Assembly: GCA_028715965.1 (NCBI GenBank)
Contig: JAQUQS010000008.1
Location: forward strand, 1 to 59,785
From: Candidatus Omnitrophota bacterium
Lineage (GTDB): Bacteria > Omnitrophota > Gorgyraeia > Tantalellales > Tantalellaceae
Length of the DNA: 59,785 bases
Reading direction: 5' to 3'
The notes beneath the pieces were generated by a model. That model was not told where the DNA came from, ran no database searches, and saw only the letters and a program-made list of their open reading frames with translations. Positions 26,841-33,908 of this stretch are shown piece by piece (positions within the stretch are counted from its first letter, which is position 1; each line of letters opens with the position of its first letter). Made by a program: the position numbers and the translations under genes.

Positions 26841-27854
26841 ATGCCGAAAAACCATAAAGAAGATATAGTGGGCGTGGATATAGGCGCTTATTCCGTTAAG
26901 GTCTTATCCGTGTCCCGGGAACAGAACGATAGGACCGTCACCGCTTATAACATAAAGAACCTGCCGCTGGATGGCAAGGATCATAAGATGGAGAACGTTA
27001 TCGGGGAGGCTTTCGACGAGATTGATATAAAGCCGAAGACCGTGAACATATCCATGTCAGGACCGGACGTCATAGTACGTTTTATCAATCTTCCGAAAAT
27101 GACCAAAGAGCAGCTTGAGAACGCGTTGGCTTTCGAAGCTGAGAAATATATACCGTTCAACGTGAACGAAGTTGTGTTGGATTTCGTAATAATGGGTAAG
27201 GCCCCGGAGCCGGGACAGATGAAGGTGCTCCTGGCCGCGGGAAAAAAAGAGGCTGTTGATCCCCTTATAAGGATATTCGACAGGATGGGCATTAACGTAG
27301 GCCTTATCGATATAAACGCGCTCGCGGTGTTCAATGCCTATCTTTCTACCGGAGGGCTTTCGGAGGATGAGGGCACGGTTTTTCTTGACCTGGGACATTC
27401 GCAGACGGATATACTTATTTCCACCGGGGACCAGCCATGCTTTACAAGACAGGTACAGATCGGGGGAGGGGACATGACGCTGGCGATATCCCGTGATCTT
27501 TCGGTGCCGTTAGCAAAGGCCGAGGAGATCAAGATGGGGCTGGACCAGTCCAACAAGGAAGGGGCCCAGCGGATAATGCTCCAGATACTGGACGACCTGG
27601 TCAAGGAGATCCAATTGTCATTCGGGTATTTCGAGAACAGGTACAACAAGGGGATATCCCGGGTGTTCTGTTCAGGGGGACTTGTATACCGTGAAGGCCT
27701 GTTGGAATATCTTGGTTCACGTTTAGGGGTCCCCGTCGAGACGTGGGACCCGGTAAAAGGGTTGAAACTCGCTGAGACCTTATCTAAACAGGATATGGGC
27801 ATGATCGCTTCAAGGCTTGCCGTATGTGTAGGGTTGGCCCTCAGGAACGTGTAG
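26841..27854 (+). CDS. pilM: Type IV pilus assembly protein PilM
   Basis: Cytoplasmic actin-fold protein that binds the N-terminal tail of PilN and connects the alignment complex to the motor. It has 337 residues. The ATPase-fold motifs are intact: VGVDIGAYSVKVL at the N-terminus, TVFLDLGHSQTDILI in the middle and VFCSGGLVYREGL near the C-terminus, with the family block EAEKYIPFNVNEVVLDF. It is the first gene of the pilMNOPQ set, ten bases before pilN. Confidence 0.95.
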   Translation: MPKNHKEDIVGVDIGAYSVKVLSVSREQNDRTVTAYNIKNLPLDGKDHKMENVIGEAFDEIDIKPKTVNISMSGPDVIVRFINLPKMTKEQLENALAFEAEKYIPFNVNEVVLDFVIMGKAPEPGQMKVLLAAGKKEAVDPLIRIFDRMGINVGLIDINALAVFNAYLSTGGLSEDEGTVFLDLGHSQTDILISTGDQPCFTRQVQIGGGDMTLAISRDLSVPLAKAEEIKMGLDQSNKEGAQRIMLQILDDLVKEIQLSFGYFENRYNKGISRVFCSGGLVYREGLLEYLGSRLGVPVETWDPVKGLKLAETLSKQDMGMIASRLAVCVGLALRNV

Positions 27855-27863
27855 AGAAAAAAC

Positions 27864-28562
27864 ATGATAGAAATAAACCTGCTCCCTAAAGAGCTCAGAA
27901 AAAAAAGAAAAGAAAAAGAGGTAAAGGCGAGGCCGACCGTCCGGTTGACCCTTCCGAAGATCAAGGCCGTGCCGGTCGTGTCCCTCGCGGTGGTGGTGCT
28001 CATATTGCTTCACGCGGGTATACTTTTCTTCGCCAAGAGCACGGGTAGGACCCTGGATGGCCTGAAGAGCAAGTGGGAACAGATGGAACCCCAGCGCGCC
28101 AAGATCGCCAAGATCAGTTCGGACACCAAATTGATCGAGGACAAGGTAAGATCCCTCAAGTCGATATCAAGACCTCAGTTAAACTGGACCAGGATTCTTT
28201 CCGGGCTCAACCAGTCCGTGATATCCAATGTGTGGCTTTACGAGCTTGAGGTCGTCTCTAAGGTGTCCGGCGCCAAGGGTAAAAAACTGCAGGGTGAACC
28301 GGTCTCAATAGATATAAAGGGGTACGCTCTCGGGGAAAGCGATAAGGCTACCGCGCTTGTCGCGAGGTTCATAAACAGCTTAAAGAGTAATAATAAGTTC
28401 GCGCAATATTTCGACGACATCGAGCTGGACAGCATAAACAACAGCAAGATAACGGGGCAGGAGGTCATGCGGTTCCAGCTGGATTGTAAGCTCAAGGCGC
28501 CGGAACAGGAAAAAGCTGTTAAAAAGACGGCGCCGAAGAAGAAAAAAACGAGGTCTAAATGA
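27864..28562 (+). CDS. pilN: Type IV pilus assembly protein PilN
   Basis: Bitopic inner-membrane protein whose cytoplasmic INLLP peptide docks into PilM; the peptide is visible as MIEINLLPKE at the very start. A lysine-rich cytoplasmic tail, one membrane segment (about residues 38-60) and a periplasmic part of ferredoxin-like fold with IDIKGYAL follow. At 232 residues it is somewhat longer than E. coli-type PilN. It ends in a basic lysine-rich tail (KKTAPKKKKTRSK). Its stop overlaps the pilO start by four bases (ATGA). Confidence 0.9.
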   Translation: MIEINLLPKELRKKRKEKEVKARPTVRLTLPKIKAVPVVSLAVVVLILLHAGILFFAKSTGRTLDGLKSKWEQMEPQRAKIAKISSDTKLIEDKVRSLKSISRPQLNWTRILSGLNQSVISNVWLYELEVVSKVSGAKGKKLQGEPVSIDIKGYALGESDKATALVARFINSLKSNNKFAQYFDDIELDSINNSKITGQEVMRFQLDCKLKAPEQEKAVKKTAPKKKKTRSK

Positions 28563-29164
28563 GCATAATGGACCATTTCCCGGACAAGGTCAGGGCCTTT
28601 CTTGAGGAAGAACAGTACAGGGAATACCTTATCCTGGGTGTCGGGGCAGCGGTGTGCCTGATCTACATAGCTATTGCCATAGTGCCTGGTGTGTTAAGAC
28701 TGGGATCGAACATCACCGGTATCGCCCAGGCCAATATCAGGATCACCCAGTTGAACGAGAAGGTCAAAAAACTGGCGAAGACATCCGAGGAACTGGCGAA
28801 ACTTCGAGCGGAACTGGAAACATATTCCAGAGGGCTCCCGGACCAGAAAGAGATATCGACCTTTCTGGAAGGGATATCGTCCGTGGCGGAGGGGGCCAAT
28901 ATTAAGATATTGAGCATTACGCCTATCGATATGCCCGAACTGGGGGCAAAAGATGACAAGACGTTCTACCACGAGGTGCCTATAGTCCTTACGGCCAAGG
29001 GAGGGTATCACCAGTTGGGTGATTTTATTTCCAGGCTGGAAAGCGGCGAAAGGGTCATAACGATCAAGGACCTTAAGATCAATAATAGCAGCAAGACCCC
29101 GAGGGTGCATGATATACGCATGGTCCTGCTTACATATGTCGCTTCGGATAACATGAAAGAGTGA
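28559..29164 (+). CDS. pilO: Type IV pilus assembly protein PilO
   Basis: Partner of PilN in the periplasmic alignment subcomplex. The 201-residue protein has a short cytoplasmic tail, one membrane segment (about residues 25-45), a coiled coil (about 60-95) and a ferredoxin-like domain with the PilO pattern YHEVPIVLTAKGGYHQLGDF and LLTYVA near the end. The first methionine overlaps the pilN stop, so translation is coupled. Confidence 0.9.
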   Translation: MSIMDHFPDKVRAFLEEEQYREYLILGVGAAVCLIYIAIAIVPGVLRLGSNITGIAQANIRITQLNEKVKKLAKTSEELAKLRAELETYSRGLPDQKEISTFLEGISSVAEGANIKILSITPIDMPELGAKDDKTFYHEVPIVLTAKGGYHQLGDFISRLESGERVITIKDLKINNSSKTPRVHDIRMVLLTYVASDNMKE

Positions 29165-29180
29165 ACATGTCGGGAAGAAT

Positions 29181-29528
29181 ATGAAAAGAATGATAATTAT
29201 GCTCCTGCTGGCGCTCAGTGTCTTCGGGTCGCACGAGATGTCCGGCGCGGAAGAATATGAACATTCCGATCGCAGGGACCCTTTTGTGCCGTTGGTAGGG
29301 GCTTCCAGGAAAAGCACGGTCCAGGGAGTGGAGTCGGTCCTGATGGTGGACGATGTGCGTCTCCAGGGCATACTTATGGCCGCGGACGGTGTTAGAGAGG
29401 CGATAATAAACGGTGAGATAATGAGGGAAGGGACAAAGATAGGGCGGGTTACCATGATGACCATTGCCGATAATTATGTCACCTTGAAGATAGGCGACGA
29501 CGAATATATAGTACGCCTTTACGAATGA
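29181..29528 (+). CDS. pilP: Type IV pilus protein PilP-like
   Basis: Periplasmic linker between PilN/PilO and the secretin. It has 115 residues, with a signal peptide (about 1-23) and the PilP hallmark RDPFVPL at about residues 32-38, followed by the small beta domain (VRLQGILMA, IINGEIMREGTKIG, VTLKIGDDEYIVRLYE). It is shorter than proteobacterial PilP (about 170), and there is no lipobox cysteine, so it is probably soluble rather than a lipoprotein. Position between pilO and pilQ supports the call. Confidence 0.85.
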   Translation: MKRMIIMLLLALSVFGSHEMSGAEEYEHSDRRDPFVPLVGASRKSTVQGVESVLMVDDVRLQGILMAADGVREAIINGEIMREGTKIGRVTMMTIADNYVTLKIGDDEYIVRLYE

Positions 29529-29556
29529 CGATATTGTATACGAAAAAGGAGCTCTT

Positions 29557-31320
29557 ATGACAAAATTTTCCACATTCACCACGCTGATAAGAACGGTATC
29601 TCTTGCCCTGCCGGTGACGATGATGGCTCTTTTCCTGCCTTTGGACTCCGGCGCGCAGGTGCAGGGACAGGGTGTGGTCGATCCGGTCTCTCCGGCGGAG
29701 AACATCCCGCAAGTGGAGACCCCTCTTCCCGGCGCGGGGAACGTAACGGTCAACTTCAAGGATGTCGACATAAAAACGGTACTCCACTACCTCTCGGAGG
29801 TCAGTGGAGTGGATATAGTCCCATCGCCGGGTGTCGAGGCCCAGGTTACCATGCGCCTCAGGGACAAGCCATGGGATGTAGCACTTGACATAGTTACGCG
29901 TAATTACGGATATATCTATTCAAGGGAAGGGGATATCATCCGCGTGTTCCCCAGGAGCCAGTTGAGCGCGGAGGAGCCCGTGACCGAGGTGATACCGCTC
30001 AATAACATAATACGCGAGATAGAACTCACCAAGAGTACGCAGGGTGATACGGTAGGCGTGGAAGCCAAGGAGGAAAGCATACAACAGCTCATGAAGGCCA
30101 TTAACTCCCTGCTCGACCGGCAGAAGGGAGAAAACGCCACGTTCATCGCCAGTTCGAATTCGATCATCGTATCTGCGATCCCGACACGTATAAGCATGGT
30201 ACAGGACCTGATAGCCAAGATAGACAAGAAAACGCCGCAGATCATGCTTGACGCCAAGGTCATAGAGATACAACTGGATGACGATGAACGTTTCGGCGTG
30301 GACTGGAACGCTGTTATATCGGCGTCGGGCGCAAGACGCCCTACCACGTTCCCCTTTACTAATTCGGGCGTGATCAAGATGTTCGGTGACGGGCAGAAGC
30401 AGTATTATCCTACGGATACCGTGGGGACTTCCAGCTCGAATTTCCCGTTCATCGATAATTCCACTGGTATCGATCCCCTTAACCCGTCGATAGGGGATTC
30501 GCCGCTTTTCAGTTACGGCACGCTGGATTTCAGTACATTTTCCGCGACATTGAGCCTGCTTGAGAACCGCGGGGATACTGAGATACTTTCCAGCCCGCGT
30601 ATAACTACGCTGAATAACCAGAAAGCGACGATAAAGGTCATAGACAAGATAATGCTTCAGAAGACGCAGGAGACGACCCAGACCCTTAACCCGAGCATTG
30701 TTACTGTAGAGTTCGAGTCCGAGGACGAGGCAAGAGAGGTCGGAGTGCTTCTTACGGTGATACCGCATGTCAATGAGTCGGGCGACATCTCGGTGAACCT
30801 TTTGCCGGAGGTGTCGACTAACTCGGGATTCAGCGAGCTTACATTGGCTAATAGTAGCGTGACCACCCTTTCACTTACTTTTAGTTCCAGGGAGGCCAAT
30901 ACGGTGGTCCGGGTGAGGGACGGAGAGACCATATTCATCGGAGGGCTTATCCGTAAGAACGTAACTAAGCAAGACAACAGGTTCCCGATCCTGGGAGATC
31001 TTTTGGGCGGGGTACCCCTGATCGGTAGCGCGTTCAAGTACGAGTCGGAAGTGACCATGCGCAGCGAGATAGTGTTTTTTGTGACTGTGCATCTTCTGGA
31101 TGAGGGCAAGGCCTCGATGGACCTCTCGGGTACGAGTAATCTGTACGATAGGTACAAGGACGATTTTGTCAACGCCTCGTCACGGGGTGACGCGGAAACG
31201 GTACAGTCGGGAACTCTGGTGGAGAAGAGCGAAGAGGCGGAGGTCAAGGTGGTCAACGTCCAGGCCACGTCGCCGAAAAAAAAGAAGAGACCGTTCCTGG
31301 ATTTTAGAAAAGAAAAATGA
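29557..31320 (+). CDS. pilQ: Type IV pilus secretin PilQ
   Basis: Outer-membrane channel for the pilus. It has 587 residues: signal peptide (about 1-34), an STN/N0 domain starting VTVNFKDVDIKTVLHYL, N1-type repeats (about 140-225), and the secretin domain from about 228 with IMLDAKVIEIQLDD and the gate motif VPLIGSAFKYE near residue 495. The AMIN domains that many PilQ proteins carry before N0 are absent. A variable tail with a very basic end (KKKKRPF) follows the secretin domain. No pilotin gene is adjacent. Last gene of the pilus locus. Confidence 0.95.
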   Translation: MTKFSTFTTLIRTVSLALPVTMMALFLPLDSGAQVQGQGVVDPVSPAENIPQVETPLPGAGNVTVNFKDVDIKTVLHYLSEVSGVDIVPSPGVEAQVTMRLRDKPWDVALDIVTRNYGYIYSREGDIIRVFPRSQLSAEEPVTEVIPLNNIIREIELTKSTQGDTVGVEAKEESIQQLMKAINSLLDRQKGENATFIASSNSIIVSAIPTRISMVQDLIAKIDKKTPQIMLDAKVIEIQLDDDERFGVDWNAVISASGARRPTTFPFTNSGVIKMFGDGQKQYYPTDTVGTSSSNFPFIDNSTGIDPLNPSIGDSPLFSYGTLDFSTFSATLSLLENRGDTEILSSPRITTLNNQKATIKVIDKIMLQKTQETTQTLNPSIVTVEFESEDEAREVGVLLTVIPHVNESGDISVNLLPEVSTNSGFSELTLANSSVTTLSLTFSSREANTVVRVRDGETIFIGGLIRKNVTKQDNRFPILGDLLGGVPLIGSAFKYESEVTMRSEIVFFVTVHLLDEGKASMDLSGTSNLYDRYKDDFVNASSRGDAETVQSGTLVEKSEEAEVKVVNVQATSPKKKKRPFLDFRKEK

Positions 31321-31333
31321 GGAGCTTTCCCGT

Positions 31334-31404
31334 CCCCACGGCATCATTGGGAGGAAGCGTGGGGTGTATATGATGAACATTTTGAGCCGCGGCGGAGCGC
31401 CGCG
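31334..31404 (+). repeat. Two inverted repeats between pilQ and the DUF2344 gene
   Basis: Arm CCCCACG (31334-31340) pairs perfectly with CGTGGGG (31358-31364). CGCGGCG (31388-31394) pairs perfectly with CGCCGCG (31398-31404) around a three-base loop. Neither is followed by a T run, so they are not classical terminators; they may be RNA processing or attenuation structures. A 25-codon reading frame starting at 31370 spans the second hairpin, but nothing supports it as a gene. Confidence 0.4.
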
Positions 31405-31439
31405 TCCCTCCCGTCGCTCCATAGGGGAATGCCATATCT

Positions 31440-31763
31440 ATGGTTAACGCTGACAGCATGAACACGAAGTACAAGGCGGATTTTGGTAAAAAAGGCCAGA
31501 TGGTCTTTATCTCGCATCTTGACCTTATGACGCTTTTCAGGAGGGCATTAAGACGCTCCGGCCTGCCGCTGGTTTTTACGGAAGGGTTTACCCCGAGGGT
31601 GAAGATCAGCATGCCGAAGGCGCTTAAGCTCGGGGTGGAGAGTGATCATGAGGAGCTTGTGTTCTGGCTGAAGGAAAGGGTCCGGGAGGAAGAGGTCCTC
31701 ACGTCTTTGAGGCGTCAGGTGACGCAGGGTATAGATATACATGGATTAACGATCGATAAATGA
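31440..31763 (+). CDS. DUF2344 (TIGR03936-like) protein, shortened
   Basis: The protein has the start of the DUF2344 family: YKADFGKKGQMVFISHLDLM, RALRRSGLPL, TEGFTPRVKISMPKALKLGVES. Family members are usually about 200 residues or more; this one ends at 107 residues, just after the GI-x-I segment, so the second half is missing. There is no room for it before rng, whose frame begins at the stop. ATG 31458 is an alternative start. It normally works next to the radical SAM protein found here at 18022. It may be a degraded gene or a naturally short form; function is unknown in either case. Confidence 0.75.
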   Translation: MVNADSMNTKYKADFGKKGQMVFISHLDLMTLFRRALRRSGLPLVFTEGFTPRVKISMPKALKLGVESDHEELVFWLKERVREEEVLTSLRRQVTQGIDIHGLTIDK

Positions 31764-31789
31764 TAAAAAGATCAGGAGAAGGAACATAT

Positions 31790-33346
31790 ATGATGGCTAG
31801 GAACAGAAAACACAAGGAAGTTCAGAACGTTTCCAGGGAGATATTGATAAACGTCGGCCCCGTAGAAAAGAGGGTTGCCGTGATGGCAGGGAACAACCTG
31901 GTGGATTTTTTCATGGAAAGGAAGGGGCTGGAACATTACGCGGGAAGTATATTCAAGGGAAAGGTAAAATCCATATTGCCCGGGATAGAAGCCGCCTTTG
32001 TGGATATCGGCATGGAAAAGAACGGTTTTCTTCATGTCAGTGATGTCCTGGACAAGCCTTCCATGCTCAAGGAAATGCTTATGGATGATTCGGATGGGGA
32101 AAAGCACGAATCTTCCGAAAAAAGGCATAAACAACACCAGAAGATATCCGATATATTGAAGCAGGGCCAGGAGATCATGGTGCAGGTCGTGAAGGAGGCC
32201 ATCGGGACCAAAGGTCCGCGACTTACGACCTATATAAGCATCCCGGGGAGGTATATCGTCCTTACGCCTTTCGATAAGAACATAGGTATATCGAGGCGGA
32301 TACCGGACAGGGAGGAACGCAAGCGTATCCGCGGCATAATCGAGAAGATAGGATGTCTTAAGGACGTTGGGTGTATAGTGCGTACAGTGGCGGAAAAGAG
32401 AAGTGAGCAGGAGCTCGTGAACGAGGCCAAGTATCTCGTGAGCCTCTGGGAAAAGATAAGGTCGCGCGCGGAAAAGCAATCGGCGCCTGTTACTGTCTAT
32501 GAGGAATATGGCGTAGTGTTGCGTCTATTGAGGGACATCTTCACCGACGATGTCGTGCGGCTTGTTGTCGATTCGAAAGATGAATACTCCAGGATAATAA
32601 AGTTCCTCCGGGCATTTATGCCGTCCCTGCGTAAAAAAGTAAAGCTCTACAAGGGAAAGACCCCTATGTTCACGAAATATTCCCTCGACCGCAAGATTGA
32701 CCAGATATTCGAGCGCAAAGTTGAGCTCAAGAACGGTGGATATCTTGTGATAGAACAGACAGAAGGAGTCGTTGTCATAGACGTGAATACCGGCAGTTAT
32801 GTTGGTAAAAAGAGCCTTGAGGAGACCGCCTTCCGTACTAATATCGAGGCCGCGCGGGAGATACCCAAACAGCTTTTATTGAGGGACATGGGTGGGATCA
32901 TAATAATAGATTTCATCGATATGGAAAGAAAAGACCATAGGGACGAGCTTTTCAGGATATTGCAGGAGAACCTGAAAGAAGATAAGGCGAGGATAAGCCT
33001 GCGCGCTATTTCGCAATTCGGGATAGTGGAGATGACGCGACAGAGGATGCGGAAAAGCCTCGAGGGTTCGTCCCACGTAGAGTGTCCGTATTGTGGCGGA
33101 AAGGGTATGATCAAAAGCGTAGAGACCATAGCTATTGAGACCGCAAGGCATATAGACCAAGTGCTTTCGAAAAGCACAAAACATCGTAAACGCCTTTTGG
33201 TCACCGTGCATCCGGACATTCATGAGGCGCTTATATCCGATCAGGCGGTCATGCTGGGGGATATACAGCGTAAATACCGGTGCCAGATCGATATTAAGGA
33301 AGATAGAGGCCTTCATATCGAGGAGACCATTATCGAGGAGAATTGA
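31790..33346 (+). CDS. rng: Ribonuclease G/E
   Basis: Single-strand-specific endoribonuclease for rRNA maturation and mRNA decay. It has 518 residues: an S1 RNA-binding domain (about 40-140: IFKGKVKSILPGIEAAFVDI), a catalytic DNase I-like domain with the metal-binding aspartates in VVVIDVNTGS and IIIIDFIDME, the zinc-link CPYCGGKG near residue 435, and a C-terminal RNase-H-like remainder. There is no long disordered RNase E tail, so RNase G is the better name. ATG 31790 is preferred because AGGAGAAGG lies seven bases upstream; an ATG at 31760 overlaps the DUF2344 stop. In other phyla rng is followed directly by rplU; here three pilin-like genes intervene. Confidence 0.95.
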   Translation: MMARNRKHKEVQNVSREILINVGPVEKRVAVMAGNNLVDFFMERKGLEHYAGSIFKGKVKSILPGIEAAFVDIGMEKNGFLHVSDVLDKPSMLKEMLMDDSDGEKHESSEKRHKQHQKISDILKQGQEIMVQVVKEAIGTKGPRLTTYISIPGRYIVLTPFDKNIGISRRIPDREERKRIRGIIEKIGCLKDVGCIVRTVAEKRSEQELVNEAKYLVSLWEKIRSRAEKQSAPVTVYEEYGVVLRLLRDIFTDDVVRLVVDSKDEYSRIIKFLRAFMPSLRKKVKLYKGKTPMFTKYSLDRKIDQIFERKVELKNGGYLVIEQTEGVVVIDVNTGSYVGKKSLEETAFRTNIEAAREIPKQLLLRDMGGIIIIDFIDMERKDHRDELFRILQENLKEDKARISLRAISQFGIVEMTRQRMRKSLEGSSHVECPYCGGKGMIKSVETIAIETARHIDQVLSKSTKHRKRLLVTVHPDIHEALISDQAVMLGDIQRKYRCQIDIKEDRGLHIEETIIEEN

Positions 33347-33415
33347 TCCTCCTCGTTTGATGTCTTCGGACTTGCCAATAAGCGGCTATTTTATCTCTAA
33401 ACACTGAGGGTCAAA

Positions 33416-33442
33416 TTGCCATATCCCGCGTTATGATAATAT
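33416..33442 (+). promoter_or_regulatory. Putative promoter of the minor pilin operon
   Basis: TTGCCA at 33416-33421 and TGATAATAT at 33434-33442, the same extended -10 seen upstream of rplU. The spacer is 15 bases, shorter than ideal. A TATACT at 33442-33447 overlaps it. The site lies in the 120-base gap after rng. Confidence 0.4.
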
Positions 33443-33466
33443 ATACTATAAGATGGGGGCGTTGGG

Positions 33467-33895
33467 ATGTTCTGTATTAAATTTATGTTAATTATGGATA
33501 AACGCGGTATGACGCTGGCGGAAGTAGTAGTGTCTATGGCCATAGTGACATTACTTACTGTCGCGTTCATCGGGGCCATGTCGCAGAGTATCAGCTACAG
33601 CGAAAAATCCGATAGCGTGTATATCGCCTCGATCATAGCCCAGAGGAGACTGGATGTCCTCAAAAAATTCGATTTCAGCGACCTGCCATCCGCGGCTCCA
33701 GAGACAGCCGTGTCTCAGGATTTTGACGGGAACGGCACGGTGGATTACTACAGAACGACCGAAATAACGGAAAATTATAACGGATACGCTGACCTTATCA
33801 AGATCAAGGTAAGCGTGGACAGGGTGGACGAGGGGGAAGCCTCCGGCAACCCCGTGATAATGGAGACTTTGATCGCGGAAAACCCGGATCAGTGA
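33467..33895 (+). CDS. PilV/GspI-like minor prepilin
   Basis: Small prepilin of 142 residues. The leader ends MDKRG and the mature N-terminus is MTLAEVVVSMAIVTLL, with Glu at position 5, like PilV. The globular part has an EF-hand-like loop at residues 85-96 (DFDGNGTVDYY). ATG 33467 follows a G-rich stretch; ATG 33494 (MDKRG) is a possible shorter start. First of three genes that resemble a pilV-pilW-pilX minor pilin set, whose products prime pilus assembly and sit at the tip. Function of this member is inferred from the leader and position. Confidence 0.8.
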   Translation: MFCIKFMLIMDKRGMTLAEVVVSMAIVTLLTVAFIGAMSQSISYSEKSDSVYIASIIAQRRLDVLKKFDFSDLPSAAPETAVSQDFDGNGTVDYYRTTEITENYNGYADLIKIKVSVDRVDEGEASGNPVIMETLIAENPDQ

Positions 33896-33908
33896 CGAGG
33901 GGTAGGCT

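Noticed and set aside
29920-30768. A 282-codon minus-strand frame opposite pilQ
   Set aside because: It mirrors the secretin coding sequence, its translation is low in hydrophobic and motif content, and no gene family is visible.
31370-31447. A 25-codon reading frame between pilQ and the DUF2344 gene
   Set aside because: It has a purine-rich stretch upstream, but the translation is Arg/Ser/Pro-rich, runs through a hairpin and resembles no known small protein.
31740-31800. Programmed frameshift joining the DUF2344 protein to rng
   Set aside because: The frames meet at ATGA, but no slippery sequence is seen, and rng has its own ribosome site at 31773-31782 before ATG 31790. The missing DUF2344 half is not encoded in rng.
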